From contig NZ_SOEE01000003.1 of assembly GCF_004366035.1 (NCBI RefSeq), positions 248,001-312,000 of the forward strand: a stretch of DNA of 64,000 nucleotides, given 5' to 3'. Shown piece after piece: positions 24,386-32,883 of this stretch. The notes below the pieces were generated by a model. It made no database searches. It was not told the origin of the DNA and saw only the letters and a list, made by a program, of their open reading frames with translations. Source of the stretch: Cytobacillus oceanisediminis (lineage in GTDB: Bacteria; Bacillota; Bacilli; Bacillales; Cytobacillaceae). Position 1 is the first letter of the stretch; every line of letters begins with the position of its first letter. A program made the position numbers and the translations under genes.

Positions 24386-25348
24386 ATGGCAAATATAAAA
24401 GACATCGCTAAAAAGGCAGGAGTTTCAGTTACGACCGTATCCAGAGTGCTGAATAATCATCCTTATGTGAGTGAGGATAAAAGGGAAGCTGTTTTGCGGG
24501 TGATGGAGGAATTCAATTATCAGCGAAATATTAATGCTGTCCATTTAAGCAAAGGAGAAACACTGCTTATAGGGGTCGTGGTTCCTTTTACCAATCACCC
24601 TTATTTCGGCCTGCTGGTAGAAGGGATTGCAAATGAGGCCATGAAAAACAACTATAAGTTAGTTCTTTTTCAAACAAATTACCAGGAAGACAGGGAGATT
24701 GAAGCGCTAAAGATGCTGCAGCATAAACAAATCGACTCTTTAATCATTTGTTCCAGAATCTGCGAATGGGATGTCATCAATCAGTTTACTGAGTATGGCT
24801 CTATTGTTCTCTGTGAAGATGCAAGGAATCGTAATGTATCATCTACTTTTATCGACCATTACATGAGTTTCTCTAATGCTTTAGAGTATCTGCATAACAA
24901 AGGGCATCAGAAAATCGGGTATTGTATCGGAAGAAAGACTGGTGCCAACAGCAGGCAGCGCGGAAAGGCTTATGCTGACTTTTTAAAAAGAATTGACGAA
25001 CCATATAAGGAAGAATATATCTTCTATGAATGTCTGCATTTTGAGCATGGCGAAGAAGTGGTACGGCGTTTGGCAAGCTTGGATAATCCCCCATCTGCTT
25101 TGCTGGTAACAAGTGATTTCGCTGCTGCCGGAATTGTAACTTCCTGCAGGGAAAAAGGCATCCATATTCCGGATGACCTGGCAATCATGGGATTTGATAA
25201 CCAGCCAATAGCCAAAATCATGCACATTACCACACTTGAAATTCCGCTGGTTCAAATGGGAAGGCAGCTGCTTCTCCAAGCCATTGATGGTAAAAAGCAC
25301 ACACATGAGGAGATATCGGTGAAGCTGATCGAACGGCAAACCGTATAG
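24386..25348 (+). CDS. LacI-family transcriptional regulator
   Basis: A 320-residue repressor. The HTH and hinge occupy residues 1-58 (IKDIAKKAGVSVTTVSRVLN, then HPYVSEDKREAVLRVMEEFN). A sugar-binding periplasmic-protein-like core follows (IGVVVPFTNHPYFGLLVEGI; SALLVTSDFAAAGIVTSC; IMGFDNQPIAKIMHITT). AGGTGG precedes the ATG. No sugar-metabolism or transport genes are adjacent, so the regulon lies elsewhere or is autoregulatory. The palindrome at 24335 is a likely binding site. Confidence 0.92.
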   Translation: MANIKDIAKKAGVSVTTVSRVLNNHPYVSEDKREAVLRVMEEFNYQRNINAVHLSKGETLLIGVVVPFTNHPYFGLLVEGIANEAMKNNYKLVLFQTNYQEDREIEALKMLQHKQIDSLIICSRICEWDVINQFTEYGSIVLCEDARNRNVSSTFIDHYMSFSNALEYLHNKGHQKIGYCIGRKTGANSRQRGKAYADFLKRIDEPYKEEYIFYECLHFEHGEEVVRRLASLDNPPSALLVTSDFAAAGIVTSCREKGIHIPDDLAIMGFDNQPIAKIMHITTLEIPLVQMGRQLLLQAIDGKKHTHEEISVKLIERQTV

Positions 25349-25365
25349 CAGAAAGAAGGTTAATG

Positions 25366-25392
25366 CGGCTGTTCTCCCAGCCGTTCTTTTTT
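25366..25392 (+). terminator. Intrinsic terminator after the LacI-family gene
   Basis: CGGCTG/CAGCCG with a 6-base loop followed by a T-rich tail. Confidence 0.8.
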
Positions 25393-25500
25393 TGTTATGA
25401 ATCTGTGCTACGAAGGCACTAATCGAGTGATGCCAATTCTGACTGGAGAAAATCTATGGAAACAGTCCGTAGCCTGTGTGCATTTCGGCTGGAAGAGGAG

Positions 25501-25644
25501 AAATCCGAGGTAGAGAGTCCGAACTAGCCTCGCCTTCGGACAGGAGAGACAGAGTTAGAAGAGAGTGAGTCCGAACCTGACAGCTTCCGATATAGAGTAT
25601 GTATTCTGAAACAACCAGTCTGAACCCGATGCTCCGAACTATAG
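25501..25644. repeat. Intergenic repeat of the tccgaag family
   Basis: The segment from 25501 to about 25554 matches the B unit of the 13.2 kb array (aaatccgagg, agtccgaact, then gccttcggacag). A second degenerate unit runs to about 25610 (gagtgagtccgaacc, agcttccgata), and a third trace ends near 25644. Nothing else is recognised in the 380 bases between the LacI gene and the next coding region. Confidence 0.65.
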
Positions 25645-25731
25645 AATACAGACCAACACTCAAGAGCCAACGAAGGAATATTTGTACTTGTCCAAGCCAA
25701 TACTAACAAAAAAGTATGGGGCTGAATTTAC

Positions 25732-26205
25732 ATGGGATTTGTACTTATAATTTTTCTAGCCTGGCTGGTGCTAATGCTGTTTACATCAATGAATAAAAAG
25801 CTGACATTTATTGAAAATACCTTCGTCTATTTGGTGGCGTTAGTCATCAATGTCAATTTTACATGGATTGTGTATGAAGAGTTGAATATGGCGAAAATTT
25901 CCCAGCAGATCTTAGATAATTCCGCGTTCTTAATACATAGAAGTATTACTCTTCCGCTCACAGTTGCTATCACACTAAATTTATTCAGGACAGCGCCTTC
26001 CTTTGGTTCAAAGTTTTTAAAAACCATCCTGTCAGTGTTGTTCCTTGTTTTGGCAGTGGTGATTGCCCGTTATTTTGACATTGTGGATTATAGAAAGTGG
26101 AATATCGGTTATGAAATAATATATTTATTCCTCCTGCATTTAGTGGTTCAATCCCTGCTGAAGTATTTTGGACAGCTTAAAACTAGAGGGGTGAAAGAAG
26201 CATGA
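25732..26205 (+). CDS. Multi-pass membrane protein, first of a pair
   Basis: A 157-residue protein of four to five hydrophobic helices (FVLIIFLAWLVLMLFTSM at the N-terminus; IIYLFLLHLVVQSLLKYF near the C-terminus). It overlaps the next membrane gene by four bases, so the two are translationally coupled and probably interact. It belongs to a group of uncharacterised Bacillus membrane proteins resembling the CBO0543 type, which is a tentative assignment. Confidence 0.6.
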   Translation: MGFVLIIFLAWLVLMLFTSMNKKLTFIENTFVYLVALVINVNFTWIVYEELNMAKISQQILDNSAFLIHRSITLPLTVAITLNLFRTAPSFGSKFLKTILSVLFLVLAVVIARYFDIVDYRKWNIGYEIIYLFLLHLVVQSLLKYFGQLKTRGVKEA

Positions 26206-26711
26206 AATTATGGGAGGATTTCGGCGGCAATGAACTCTTTCTTTTAATAACTGCTGCTGCTGCCTATCTTGTGTATTTTTTACTTTTAAGAAGGCCGGAT
26301 AAGCTGCCCAAGCAAATCAGAATCCTAAGCCTGCTATGGGGAATGTCCATTGGTATTCTTTATGATTTCACAATAGGCGGAGGGAGGACAGATTTTTATA
26401 AGATAAACGATTTAAATAATTATGAAGTGACAGATGTTCTTTATTATTTATTATTTGCCCCATTCGGATATTTCTTTTTTTATTTTTATGAAAAAATGAA
26501 AATCGGCAAAAAAACATTCATTATATATGTTTTGGTATGGGCGTTATTAGGTGTTTTCTTTCAATGGGTGTTAACTGCTGCGGGAATCATTACGCTGCAG
26601 AAAGGGTATCGGATCGCTCACTCTTTTCCTATCTTTCTGCTGACTCAAACACTGACAGGAGTTTATATCCAGGTGCTCAAATCCAAAGAACAGCTTTCAG
26701 CAGCAGAATAG
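26202..26711 (+). CDS. Multi-pass membrane protein, second of a pair
   Basis: A 169-residue protein of about five helices (LFLLITAAAAYLVYFLLL; VLYYLLFAPFGYFFFYFY; VLVWALLGVFFQWVLTAAG). The layout recalls the 46069-46635 gene product (long aromatic helices and a Phe-Gln/Phe-Ala kink before the fourth helix), and both resemble CBO0543-type membrane proteins. It is coupled to the previous gene by a four-base overlap and ends at a terminator. No function is known. Confidence 0.65.
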   Translation: MKLWEDFGGNELFLLITAAAAYLVYFLLLRRPDKLPKQIRILSLLWGMSIGILYDFTIGGGRTDFYKINDLNNYEVTDVLYYLLFAPFGYFFFYFYEKMKIGKKTFIIYVLVWALLGVFFQWVLTAAGIITLQKGYRIAHSFPIFLLTQTLTGVYIQVLKSKEQLSAAE

Positions 26712-26721
26712 ACAAACGAAG

Positions 26722-26751
26722 GCGGCCACAACAATATGGCCGCAGTTTTTT
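26722..26751 (+). terminator. Intrinsic terminator after the membrane pair
   Basis: A perfect 7-bp stem GCGGCCA/TGGCCGC, 8-base loop and a T-run. Confidence 0.9.
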
Positions 26752-26774
26752 GCTTTCATGAAACCTTTTGCGGC

Positions 26775-26808
26775 TTCTGCTCGTATCTACTTAGTATAAG
26801 TAGCAGAA
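26775..26808 (+). promoter_or_regulatory. Nested inverted repeats before the zinc-ribbon gene
   Basis: CTACTTA-GTA-TAAGTAG (26787-26803) is a perfect 7-bp palindrome. TTCTGCT (26775-26781) and AGCAGAA (26802-26808) form a second pair overlapping it. They end 13 bases before the ATG at 26822, covering the expected leader, so they could be an operator or an RNA hairpin masking translation. Confidence 0.45.
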
Positions 26809-26821
26809 TGGGGGATTTATA

Positions 26822-27016
26822 ATGAAAGTGGAAAAATGTCCTAAGTGCGGATCGAGTGAATTGGGGAAAGGGAAGCATTCGGGTTATGGAGCCATGTTCC
26901 CTGTCAATAAGATGAGCCTCGGTTCTGATATTGAGTATGTTATTTGCACCAGCTGCGGTTTTATCATTGAGGGGTATGTGAAGAAGCCGGAAAAATTTAA
27001 TAGTACATTGTTTTAA
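26822..27016 (+). CDS. Small zinc-ribbon protein
   Basis: A 64-residue protein with two CxxC knuckles, CPKCG near residue 6 and CTSCG near residue 42, expected to bind one zinc. The spacing resembles transcription-factor-type zinc ribbons. The region between (HSGYGAMFPVNKMSLGSDIE) is uncharged and loop-like. A nested inverted repeat precedes it. Probably an adaptor or nucleic-acid binding protein; function unknown. Confidence 0.75.
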   Translation: MKVEKCPKCGSSELGKGKHSGYGAMFPVNKMSLGSDIEYVICTSCGFIIEGYVKKPEKFNSTLF

Positions 27017-27144
27017 AACGTTTATTAAACGTCTTTTAAATTTATTGAAAAATGCTTACCAGGAAAATTAAAATTCAAAGGTGTATAATAACATTCTAGA
27101 GATTCATTTAATCTGATAAGCTATAGGAGCACCAAGATAAGATC

Positions 27145-27345
27145 ATGAAAAAATATAAATTAAAGAATCATTTTAAAGGATTAAAGAAGGGAACACACTT
27201 TTACCTGATTGCTGAATCTGAATTTATTGGCATTAAAGAGTATGTTTTGCGTACAAAAGACTTAGAGATCAGGATTTCTATTAATGAAAGCGAGCTGAAC
27301 AGGCATTTTACTTTAATGCACAGTTATGCTTCCAAAGAGGATTAA
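27145..27345 (+). CDS. Small basic protein, unrecognised
   Basis: A 66-residue lysine-rich protein (KKYKLKNHFKGLKKGTHFYL) that may form a small beta barrel. The best Shine-Dalgarno (AGGAG) lies about 15 bases upstream, further than normal, so the start is uncertain. Codon use is like its neighbours. No family recognised; it is a plausible but modestly supported gene. Confidence 0.45.
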   Translation: MKKYKLKNHFKGLKKGTHFYLIAESEFIGIKEYVLRTKDLEIRISINESELNRHFTLMHSYASKED

Positions 27346-27372
27346 TTCATCCCCTTTATTGTGCTTGTAACA

Positions 27373-27400
27373 TAATAAAAAAAGCCCCATTTAGGCGGCC
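27373..27400 (-). terminator. Weak terminator after the KAS III gene
   Basis: On the minus strand an imperfect AAGGCC/GGGGCTT stem is followed by a run of seven T residues. The stem has a mismatch. Confidence 0.4.
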
Positions 27401-28357
27401 TTAAATTAGTAGTTTCGATGTTTGACCCCAGCGCATGACAATGGCTCCCCAGCCGAGACCTGCACCATAGCCAGCCAATACAACCACATCCCCGTCTTTT
27501 ATTTTGCCTTCCTTCACTTCTTCATGAAGCCCAATAGCTATCGTAGGTGCAGAAGAGTTTCCGTAATATTGTATGGTTTTGGTATGAACTTTTTCCATAG
27601 GAAAGCCGAGCCGTGCTGTACCTGCTTCAATAATCCGCAAGTTGGATTGGTGAGGGATGATGAAATCCACTTCCTGCAAGCTCAGGCCAGAGAGCTCCAA
27701 AACTTTATGAACCGCTTTGGGAAATCTGTCTACTGCAAATTCAAAAACGGCTCTTCCATCCATCTTGATGTGCTTGTTTTCATCTAGATGAAGATATTTC
27801 CCCCCGCTTCCATCCATTTGCATATGGATGCCGAGAATACCTTTGCCTTTATCCACCTGACCTAAGACAACAGCGGCAGCTCCATCCGAGAACAGCAGCG
27901 CCGTCTTTTTATCCATCGGATTCAAGAGGGATGAGCATTTGTCGACAGCGATGACTAATACGTTTTTATACATTCCTGTCTGAACAAATTGGGCCCCGGT
28001 TGCCAGGGCTGTGATAAAGCTGGAACAGCCTGAATGAAGGTCCAGCCCTGCGCATTGCGCAGCGCCGATTCTGTCCTGAACCAGCGCAGCCGTAATGTGG
28101 GTGTCATGTGTGTTTGTTCCAATAATGACCATGTCAATATCCTTCGGGTTCACCCCTGCATCTTCTATCGCACGTTTTCCGGCAATTTCGCACATATCTG
28201 TAAGTGATGAGTCTGGAGATTCGTAGCGTCTTTCCAGTATGCCTGTTTTTCTGCATATTTCTTCATGTGTAATATCGAAACGTTTGGCAATCATCTCATT
28301 CGTTATAATATTTTCTGGAATATTTACACCAATTCCTAAAACACCTGCACTGAACAA
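27401..28357 (-). CDS. Beta-ketoacyl-ACP synthase III family protein (FabH-like)
   Basis: A 318-residue thiolase-fold enzyme that condenses an acyl-CoA with malonyl-ACP. Numbering from the chosen start, the triad is Cys111 (HSGCSSF), His236 (IPHQSNLRI) and Asn267 (YYGNSSAPT), all intact. The frame is open 12 codons further upstream, but GGGAGGT lies 6 bases before a TTG, and the resulting N-terminus FSAGVLGIGVNIPENIITNE aligns with FabH. It is isolated from other fatty-acid genes, so it is probably an accessory copy making a special acyl chain or secondary metabolite rather than the essential FabH. Confidence 0.88.
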   Translation of the reverse strand: MFSAGVLGIGVNIPENIITNEMIAKRFDITHEEICRKTGILERRYESPDSSLTDMCEIAGKRAIEDAGVNPKDIDMVIIGTNTHDTHITAALVQDRIGAAQCAGLDLHSGCSSFITALATGAQFVQTGMYKNVLVIAVDKCSSLLNPMDKKTALLFSDGAAAVVLGQVDKGKGILGIHMQMDGSGGKYLHLDENKHIKMDGRAVFEFAVDRFPKAVHKVLELSGLSLQEVDFIIPHQSNLRIIEAGTARLGFPMEKVHTKTIQYYGNSSAPTIAIGLHEEVKEGKIKDGDVVVLAGYGAGLGWGAIVMRWGQTSKLLI

Positions 28358-28449
28358 AGCACTGACCTCCCGGTATAAGTTAATTTTTACCATTACATTT
28401 TATCACATAATTGGACAAATTTTGCAATATTTAAAGTTTTATATTTTTA

Positions 28450-28487
28450 TTAAATTAAAAAATACTCAGAGCATTTCGCCCTGAGCA
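28450..28487 (-). terminator. Intrinsic terminator after the VWA gene
   Basis: On the minus strand CTCAG/CTGAG with an 11-base loop, followed by TATTTTTT. Confidence 0.65.
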
Positions 28488-28508
28488 ATTTTCACTTCAT
28501 AAGTTCTT

Positions 28509-29930
28509 TTACCAAATGTCACCGCGATCTTTCTTTAGAGCCTTCATTTTTTCAACCCATTCGTCGACTCTCTGTTTGATTTCATCACGTTGTTCATCAG
28601 CTGTATTTCGATTTTTTTCATAGAGTTCTGAATAGAGGTCCTTCATTTGCTCGCTTCGTTCATAGCCCCAATCACGAAGTTCTGATCGCTGCTCAGCAGT
28701 GATCCAGCCGTTGTCTCCCATGATCGTAACAGCATCAAGGATCCGATGTGCTTCACGCCTGCCGATCGTAATTAATTGGCGGGGATAAACTTCTCCCAGT
28801 TTATACTCATCCATCATTTCCCATGGGCTTGGCGACAGAGTAAATGCCCAGGCCAGGTCGCCGGCAGAAGGAAGCCACTCGTATTGGATCGTGCTTTTCA
28901 ATTCATCCGGGTTATCCGCTTTTAAATATTCCCCATTGCCGGCTTCGGCTACTGCCTTTAATTGGTTCTCGGCTTTCCCATCTACATCAAACCCAATGAT
29001 ATTCACAGTATTGCTTCTGTTGTTTTTCACAAGGTTTTTACTGGCCGAGACGGGGTCGCCATCACATGTTTCGGCACCGTCACTGACAATGTAGATTGTT
29101 GTTGACCCATCATAACCGCTGCTCATTTCTGCCGCTTTTTGAATGGCACCGGCAAGCGGTGTCCAGCCCTTGCTTTCAAATGAATCAACGGCTTCGTGAA
29201 ACTCTTTTTTTGAATATTTGCCTATAGGATAGACTTCCTCTACTCCTGAACAGGAAATTTCTTTATCAGCGTCTGCTTCAGAGCCTTTATGGCCATATAC
29301 AACAAGGGAAACTTCGCTGCTTTGGCCAATTGTCTGGGCGAAACTTTTAACGGCACTTTTAGCAATATCCATTTTTATTTTGCCGCCTGCCTGGAGCAGC
29401 ATGCTTGAGCTGGCATCAAGAAGAATAATGGCCTGTTCTGATGCCTTTTTTTCTTCCCCAGGCTCTGATTTAGTGGGGTCCTGAAGGTAAGGCTCCTCAA
29501 AATCTGGTGTGTAAGCATTGGACTTTTCAATGATTTCTTTATAATTTGGGCTCGCCAGCAGGGAAAGAAGCCCTTTTTTAATTGAGTCTGTATCTTTCGT
29601 TTCATTCGTCAGTTCTTCCAGTTTAGGGGTCATCTCGCTTATAAGTTCAGGATCGGTTTCAGGCACATTGAATTCAATGGCCTCAATGTCCTTTTCGTAT
29701 GTGAGCCCGTCCATTAATGCTCCAGGGGTCAATTTCAGCAGGCTTTCTTCTGAAACCTCTAAATGAATATTCTCAGACTCTGCTAAAATGCTTTCCTGCT
29801 TTTTTTCTTTCTTGTCTTCTTGTTTTTGTTCTTCTTTACCTGATGAATCAGCTGCCGCTTTCTCTTTGTCATTGCTGCATGCTGAAAGAATCAATGCGGC
29901 AAACAGCAGCCATAAAGCATAACGTTTCAC
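28509..29930 (-). CDS. VWA-domain lipoprotein
   Basis: A 473-residue surface lipoprotein. The signal peptide ends in LSAC (residues 15-18). A lysine/glutamate-rich linker follows, then a von Willebrand A domain at about residues 165-350. Its MIDAS residues are visible as LLDASSSM and, later, VSDGAETCDGDP, so a divalent metal site is likely. The C-terminal region (after about 360) is charged and helical (YSELYEKNRNTADEQRDEIK). It resembles YwmC/YwmD-type proteins of bacilli, which are larger here. The GTG start has AAAGGAG 7 bases upstream. Likely an adhesion or envelope-assembly protein; the ligand is unknown. Confidence 0.85.
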   Translation of the reverse strand: MKRYALWLLFAALILSACSNDKEKAAADSSGKEEQKQEDKKEKKQESILAESENIHLEVSEESLLKLTPGALMDGLTYEKDIEAIEFNVPETDPELISEMTPKLEELTNETKDTDSIKKGLLSLLASPNYKEIIEKSNAYTPDFEEPYLQDPTKSEPGEEKKASEQAIILLDASSSMLLQAGGKIKMDIAKSAVKSFAQTIGQSSEVSLVVYGHKGSEADADKEISCSGVEEVYPIGKYSKKEFHEAVDSFESKGWTPLAGAIQKAAEMSSGYDGSTTIYIVSDGAETCDGDPVSASKNLVKNNRSNTVNIIGFDVDGKAENQLKAVAEAGNGEYLKADNPDELKSTIQYEWLPSAGDLAWAFTLSPSPWEMMDEYKLGEVYPRQLITIGRREAHRILDAVTIMGDNGWITAEQRSELRDWGYERSEQMKDLYSELYEKNRNTADEQRDEIKQRVDEWVEKMKALKKDRGDIW

Positions 29931-30077
29931 ATAAATTCTCCTTTTTATTTAAGTTTTACTAATAATAGAGTCTAACATGGATAAAGCGGGGTTTGAAGTA
30001 ATTTCCATATTTGATAGGATTTTTTTACAGCATTTTGGTATAGTTGAAGGAAGATATAATGCAGAGGAGGCAATCCA

Positions 30078-30620
30078 TTGGAAACAGTATTTCCGTTCCT
30101 TGAAACAGAAAGATTAATTTTAAGAGAAGCAACTGAAGAAGATGCAAAAGATATGTTTGTATACCTGTCAGATCACCTGGTTGTAAAGCATATGGGAATC
30201 TCGGCCTGTGAATCTGTCGAAGAGGTGCTGGATGAAATAGAATGGTATAAATCCATTTATAAAAATCGCACAGGAATACGCTGGGGCATCACCCTAAAGG
30301 ATTCCGGGAAGGTCATAGGGAGCTGCGGTTTCCTAAACAGGAACCCCAGACATTTCCGAAGTGAAGTCGGTTATGAATTAAGCAGAGAGCATTGGGGAAA
30401 AGGGATAGCCAATGAAGCTCTTGAGAGAGTTTTAAAATTTGGATTTGAACAGCTTGAACTTGAAAGGATAGAAGCCCTGATTGAACCTAAAAACCTCTCA
30501 TCCCAAAAGCTGGTTGAGAGACAGGGCTTCACGAGAGAAGGTTTGCTGAGACATTATGAATATACAAATGGAAAGTTTGATGATTTGTATATGTACTCAA
30601 TTTTAAAAGGGGATTTGTAG
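30078..30620 (+). CDS. RimJ/RimL-type GNAT acetyltransferase
   Basis: A 180-residue acetyltransferase of the RimJ/RimL branch. It begins [19 protein letters not shown], and the CoA site reads [20 protein letters not shown] near residues 98-117, with [20 protein letters not shown] completing the fold. Members acetylate ribosomal protein N-termini, other proteins or small molecules. The start is TTG with AGAGGAGG 7 bases upstream. Monocistronic or followed by the next short gene. Confidence 0.9.
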   Translation: METVFPFLETERLILREATEEDAKDMFVYLSDHLVVKHMGISACESVEEVLDEIEWYKSIYKNRTGIRWGITLKDSGKVIGSCGFLNRNPRHFRSEVGYELSREHWGKGIANEALERVLKFGFEQLELERIEALIEPKNLSSQKLVERQGFTREGLLRHYEYTNGKFDDLYMYSILKGDL

Positions 30621-30690
30621 AAAGACTGAAGCTTTGGAATACATATTAGGGTCTAGAGTAAAAAACCAGATCCGCTGGGAGGATATTATA

Positions 30691-31032
30691 ATGAACTACA
30701 ATGGCCGTACCTTTGTTTCCGTGCAAAATACAGATAATGGAGAAGTATCTTCAAAAACTTTTTTCCAGTATAAACAGGAGGGGAACATTATATCTGCTGC
30801 TTATGGCGGGGGAGAGATTATTCAGGGGACACTTATTGGAATTGTAAATGAAGATGGCAGTTTAGAATTTAGATATAACCATGTAAATAACAAAAATGAA
30901 ATCCGGGGTGGAAAGTGTCACTCAAAACCGGAAATATTGCAAGACGGCCGAATAAGGCTTTATGAAAATTGGCAATGGCAGGATGATGAAGGGACCGAGG
31001 GTCATTCGATTATAGAGGAAGTAAAAGAATAA
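30691..31032 (+). CDS. Small beta-rich protein of unknown function
   Basis: A 113-residue protein of alternating strands ([60 protein letters not shown]) suggesting a lipocalin-like barrel. Similar proteins in bacilli are often labelled N-acetylglutamate synthase, but nothing in this sequence shows a GNAT or kinase fold, so that name should not be trusted. GGGAGG supports ATG 30691; the frame is open 19 codons further upstream without a site. Confidence 0.65.
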   Translation: MNYNGRTFVSVQNTDNGEVSSKTFFQYKQEGNIISAAYGGGEIIQGTLIGIVNEDGSLEFRYNHVNNKNEIRGGKCHSKPEILQDGRIRLYENWQWQDDEGTEGHSIIEEVKE

Positions 31033-31055
31033 AGCGGCCAGGTGGGCAGGGAAGC

Positions 31056-31075
31056 CGGAGGGGATTACCCCTCCG
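31056..31075. terminator. Hairpin at the convergent gene ends
   Basis: CGGAGGGG/CCCCTCCG with a 4-base loop overlaps the stop codon of the MFS gene. No T-run follows on either strand, so terminator activity is uncertain. Confidence 0.35.
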
Positions 31076-32300
31076 CATGCAGTTTCAGGTTCTGTCTGCT
31101 TCTTTTTGTTTTTTCTTTTGTTAATGTGAAGAAGAAAATAAAGCCGATGAATGATGTTACAAACAAGATGGCTCCCATTGGTACCGCAGTGGTTTCATCA
31201 ATGCTCACTAAAGGGGAAACAGCTGAACCCAGTACTAAAGGAAGCATTCCGATAACGGCGCTGGCACTGCCTGCACGGCGACCCTGATTTTTCATGGCCA
31301 ATGTAAATGAGCTGGTGATGATCATCCCCATAGAAGTCATATAAATAAAAATCGGTATGACAAGCATGAACAGCGGCCCTTTAATAATGGTCATGATTAA
31401 AAGTAAAGAAGTGGCACTGACGGCAATGCAGACGGCTGTCCGGAGAAGGCTTCTTTCCGGAATGATACCTGCCAGGCGGCCAATTAGGAAACTTCCCGTA
31501 ATGATGGCCAATCCATTAATGCCAAACAGGATGCTGAACACCTGAGGCGAAACCCCATAAATCCCCTGATAGACAAAAGGTGTCCCCGAAACATAAGCAA
31601 AGCTTCCGCCATGTATGAATCCTACGATAAGGGCATACCCAATGAATGATCGGTCTCTGAAAAGGCCCGCCATGCTTTTAATGGAATTACCGATAGAGCT
31701 TGGGACCCTTTTTTCTTGAGGAAGGGTTTCTTTTAATCGGAAATAGATAACGATGGTAATAAATAATCCCAAAAAGCTTAGAAAATAAAATATGGTTTCC
31801 CAGCTGGCAAAAGGAAGCAGAAGCAGGGCACCGCCTGTCATCGGTGCTATCATCGGAGCTGTTGCATTAATGACCATAAGCAGGGCAAAAAATTTCGTGA
31901 GCTCTTTTCCGCTGAACACATCACGGACAACTGCCCGTGAAAGGACGATACCTGCAGATGCGGTTAATCCCTGCAGAAAGCGGGCTGCAATAAAGGCTGT
32001 AATATTAGGTGAAATGGCGCATAAAAGGGAAGATAATGCAAAAAGAGAGATCCCGATTAGAAGAGGTTTTCTTCTTCCATGGGAATCACTGAGCGGTCCC
32101 ACAATAACCTGCCCAGCCGCAAGGCCAATCAAACAGGCTGTTAAACTCATCTGAACAAGTGAAGCTCTGGCACTGAAGTCCTCAGCGATATCTGGAAAGC
32201 CTGGCAAATACATATCAATATTGAATGGCCCCAATATTCCAAGCATGCTAAGGAGAAAAGCCAGCGCAAGCCTCTCTTTTCCAGTAGGATTGTGAATCAT
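31065..32300 (-). CDS. Bcr/CflA-type MFS drug exporter
   Basis: A 411-residue, 12-helix exporter of the DHA1 family. It begins LALAFLLSMLGILGPFNIDM and YLPGFPDIAEDF, the Bcr/CflA signature. The A motif GPLSDSHGRRKPLLIG lies between helices 2 and 3, and the motif C region is GIVLSRAVVRDVF. GAAAGGTG selects ATG 32300. Members export bicyclomycin, chloramphenicol or sulfonamide-like drugs and cysteine; the substrate here is not known. Confidence 0.9.
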   Translation of the reverse strand: MIHNPTGKERLALAFLLSMLGILGPFNIDMYLPGFPDIAEDFSARASLVQMSLTACLIGLAAGQVIVGPLSDSHGRRKPLLIGISLFALSSLLCAISPNITAFIAARFLQGLTASAGIVLSRAVVRDVFSGKELTKFFALLMVINATAPMIAPMTGGALLLLPFASWETIFYFLSFLGLFITIVIYFRLKETLPQEKRVPSSIGNSIKSMAGLFRDRSFIGYALIVGFIHGGSFAYVSGTPFVYQGIYGVSPQVFSILFGINGLAIITGSFLIGRLAGIIPERSLLRTAVCIAVSATSLLLIMTIIKGPLFMLVIPIFIYMTSMGMIITSSFTLAMKNQGRRAGSASAVIGMLPLVLGSAVSPLVSIDETTAVPMGAILFVTSFIGFIFFFTLTKEKTKRSRQNLKLHAEG

Positions 32301-32397
32301 GTTAAACACCTTTCTTTCTGCGAAGCTGTTAATCTTTTACATAAATATGGCTAGTATACGCCAGGTGCAGGGGGATGTCCAGCGGAGAATACTGTAA

Positions 32398-32432
32398 ATA
32401 AAAAAATCCATGGCCAAGCTGCCACAGATTTA
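32398..32432 (-). terminator. Intrinsic terminator after the VOC gene
   Basis: On the minus strand a 9-bp stem with two wobble pairs (ATCTGTGGC with GGCCATGGAT region) is followed by seven T residues. Confidence 0.75.
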
Positions 32433-32436
32433 ATCA

Positions 32437-32820
32437 TTAACAATTGCAGATCATCAATATATTTCCATCCAAGTCCTGAAAGTTGAAATAGGCAAAGTCT
32501 CCAATACGCTCTATTTCCTTTACAATTGTGATTCCTAGATCTTTAACAAAAGTGTATGCCTCATCAATATCCTGGACGAAGAAATTAAATAAAACGTGAC
32601 CGGAAGGATTTAAGGTAAAGGTTGGATCAAAGGTATGATCATCCAGTGTAAGACCGGTTTCAGTGGTGACAGGAAGGTTGTACACCGGGGATTCTACAGT
32701 ATCCTTATGAAAAGGCAATCCAAGCAGGCTGCTGTACCATTCCGCTGATTTTTTCAGGTCGCTGACATGAATGAATACATTGTTGACTTTGCTTGCTATA
32801 GGGGAAGCAATTGATTTCAT
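32437..32820 (-). CDS. VOC-family (glyoxalase-like) protein
   Basis: A 127-residue single-module protein of the glyoxalase/bleomycin-resistance fold. The two beta-alpha-beta units are visible as VFIHVSDLKKSAEWYSSLLG, and later HVLFNFFVQDIDEAYTFVKD with FQDLDGNILMI. Metal ligands are not obvious beyond the first histidine and a late glutamine/asparagine region. Substrate unknown. It is monocistronic, upstream on the minus strand of the MFS gene. Confidence 0.8.
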   Translation of the reverse strand: MKSIASPIASKVNNVFIHVSDLKKSAEWYSSLLGLPFHKDTVESPVYNLPVTTETGLTLDDHTFDPTFTLNPSGHVLFNFFVQDIDEAYTFVKDLGITIVKEIERIGDFAYFNFQDLDGNILMICNC

Positions 32821-32883
32821 ATACTCACCGCTTTCATTGTTATATTTTTACCTATTCTTCATACGCGGGAAGAATCCTTTAAT

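Noticed and set aside
30691..31032. N-acetylglutamate synthase
   Set aside because: No GNAT or amino acid kinase motif is visible; the name is inherited annotation in this lineage, not supported by the sequence.
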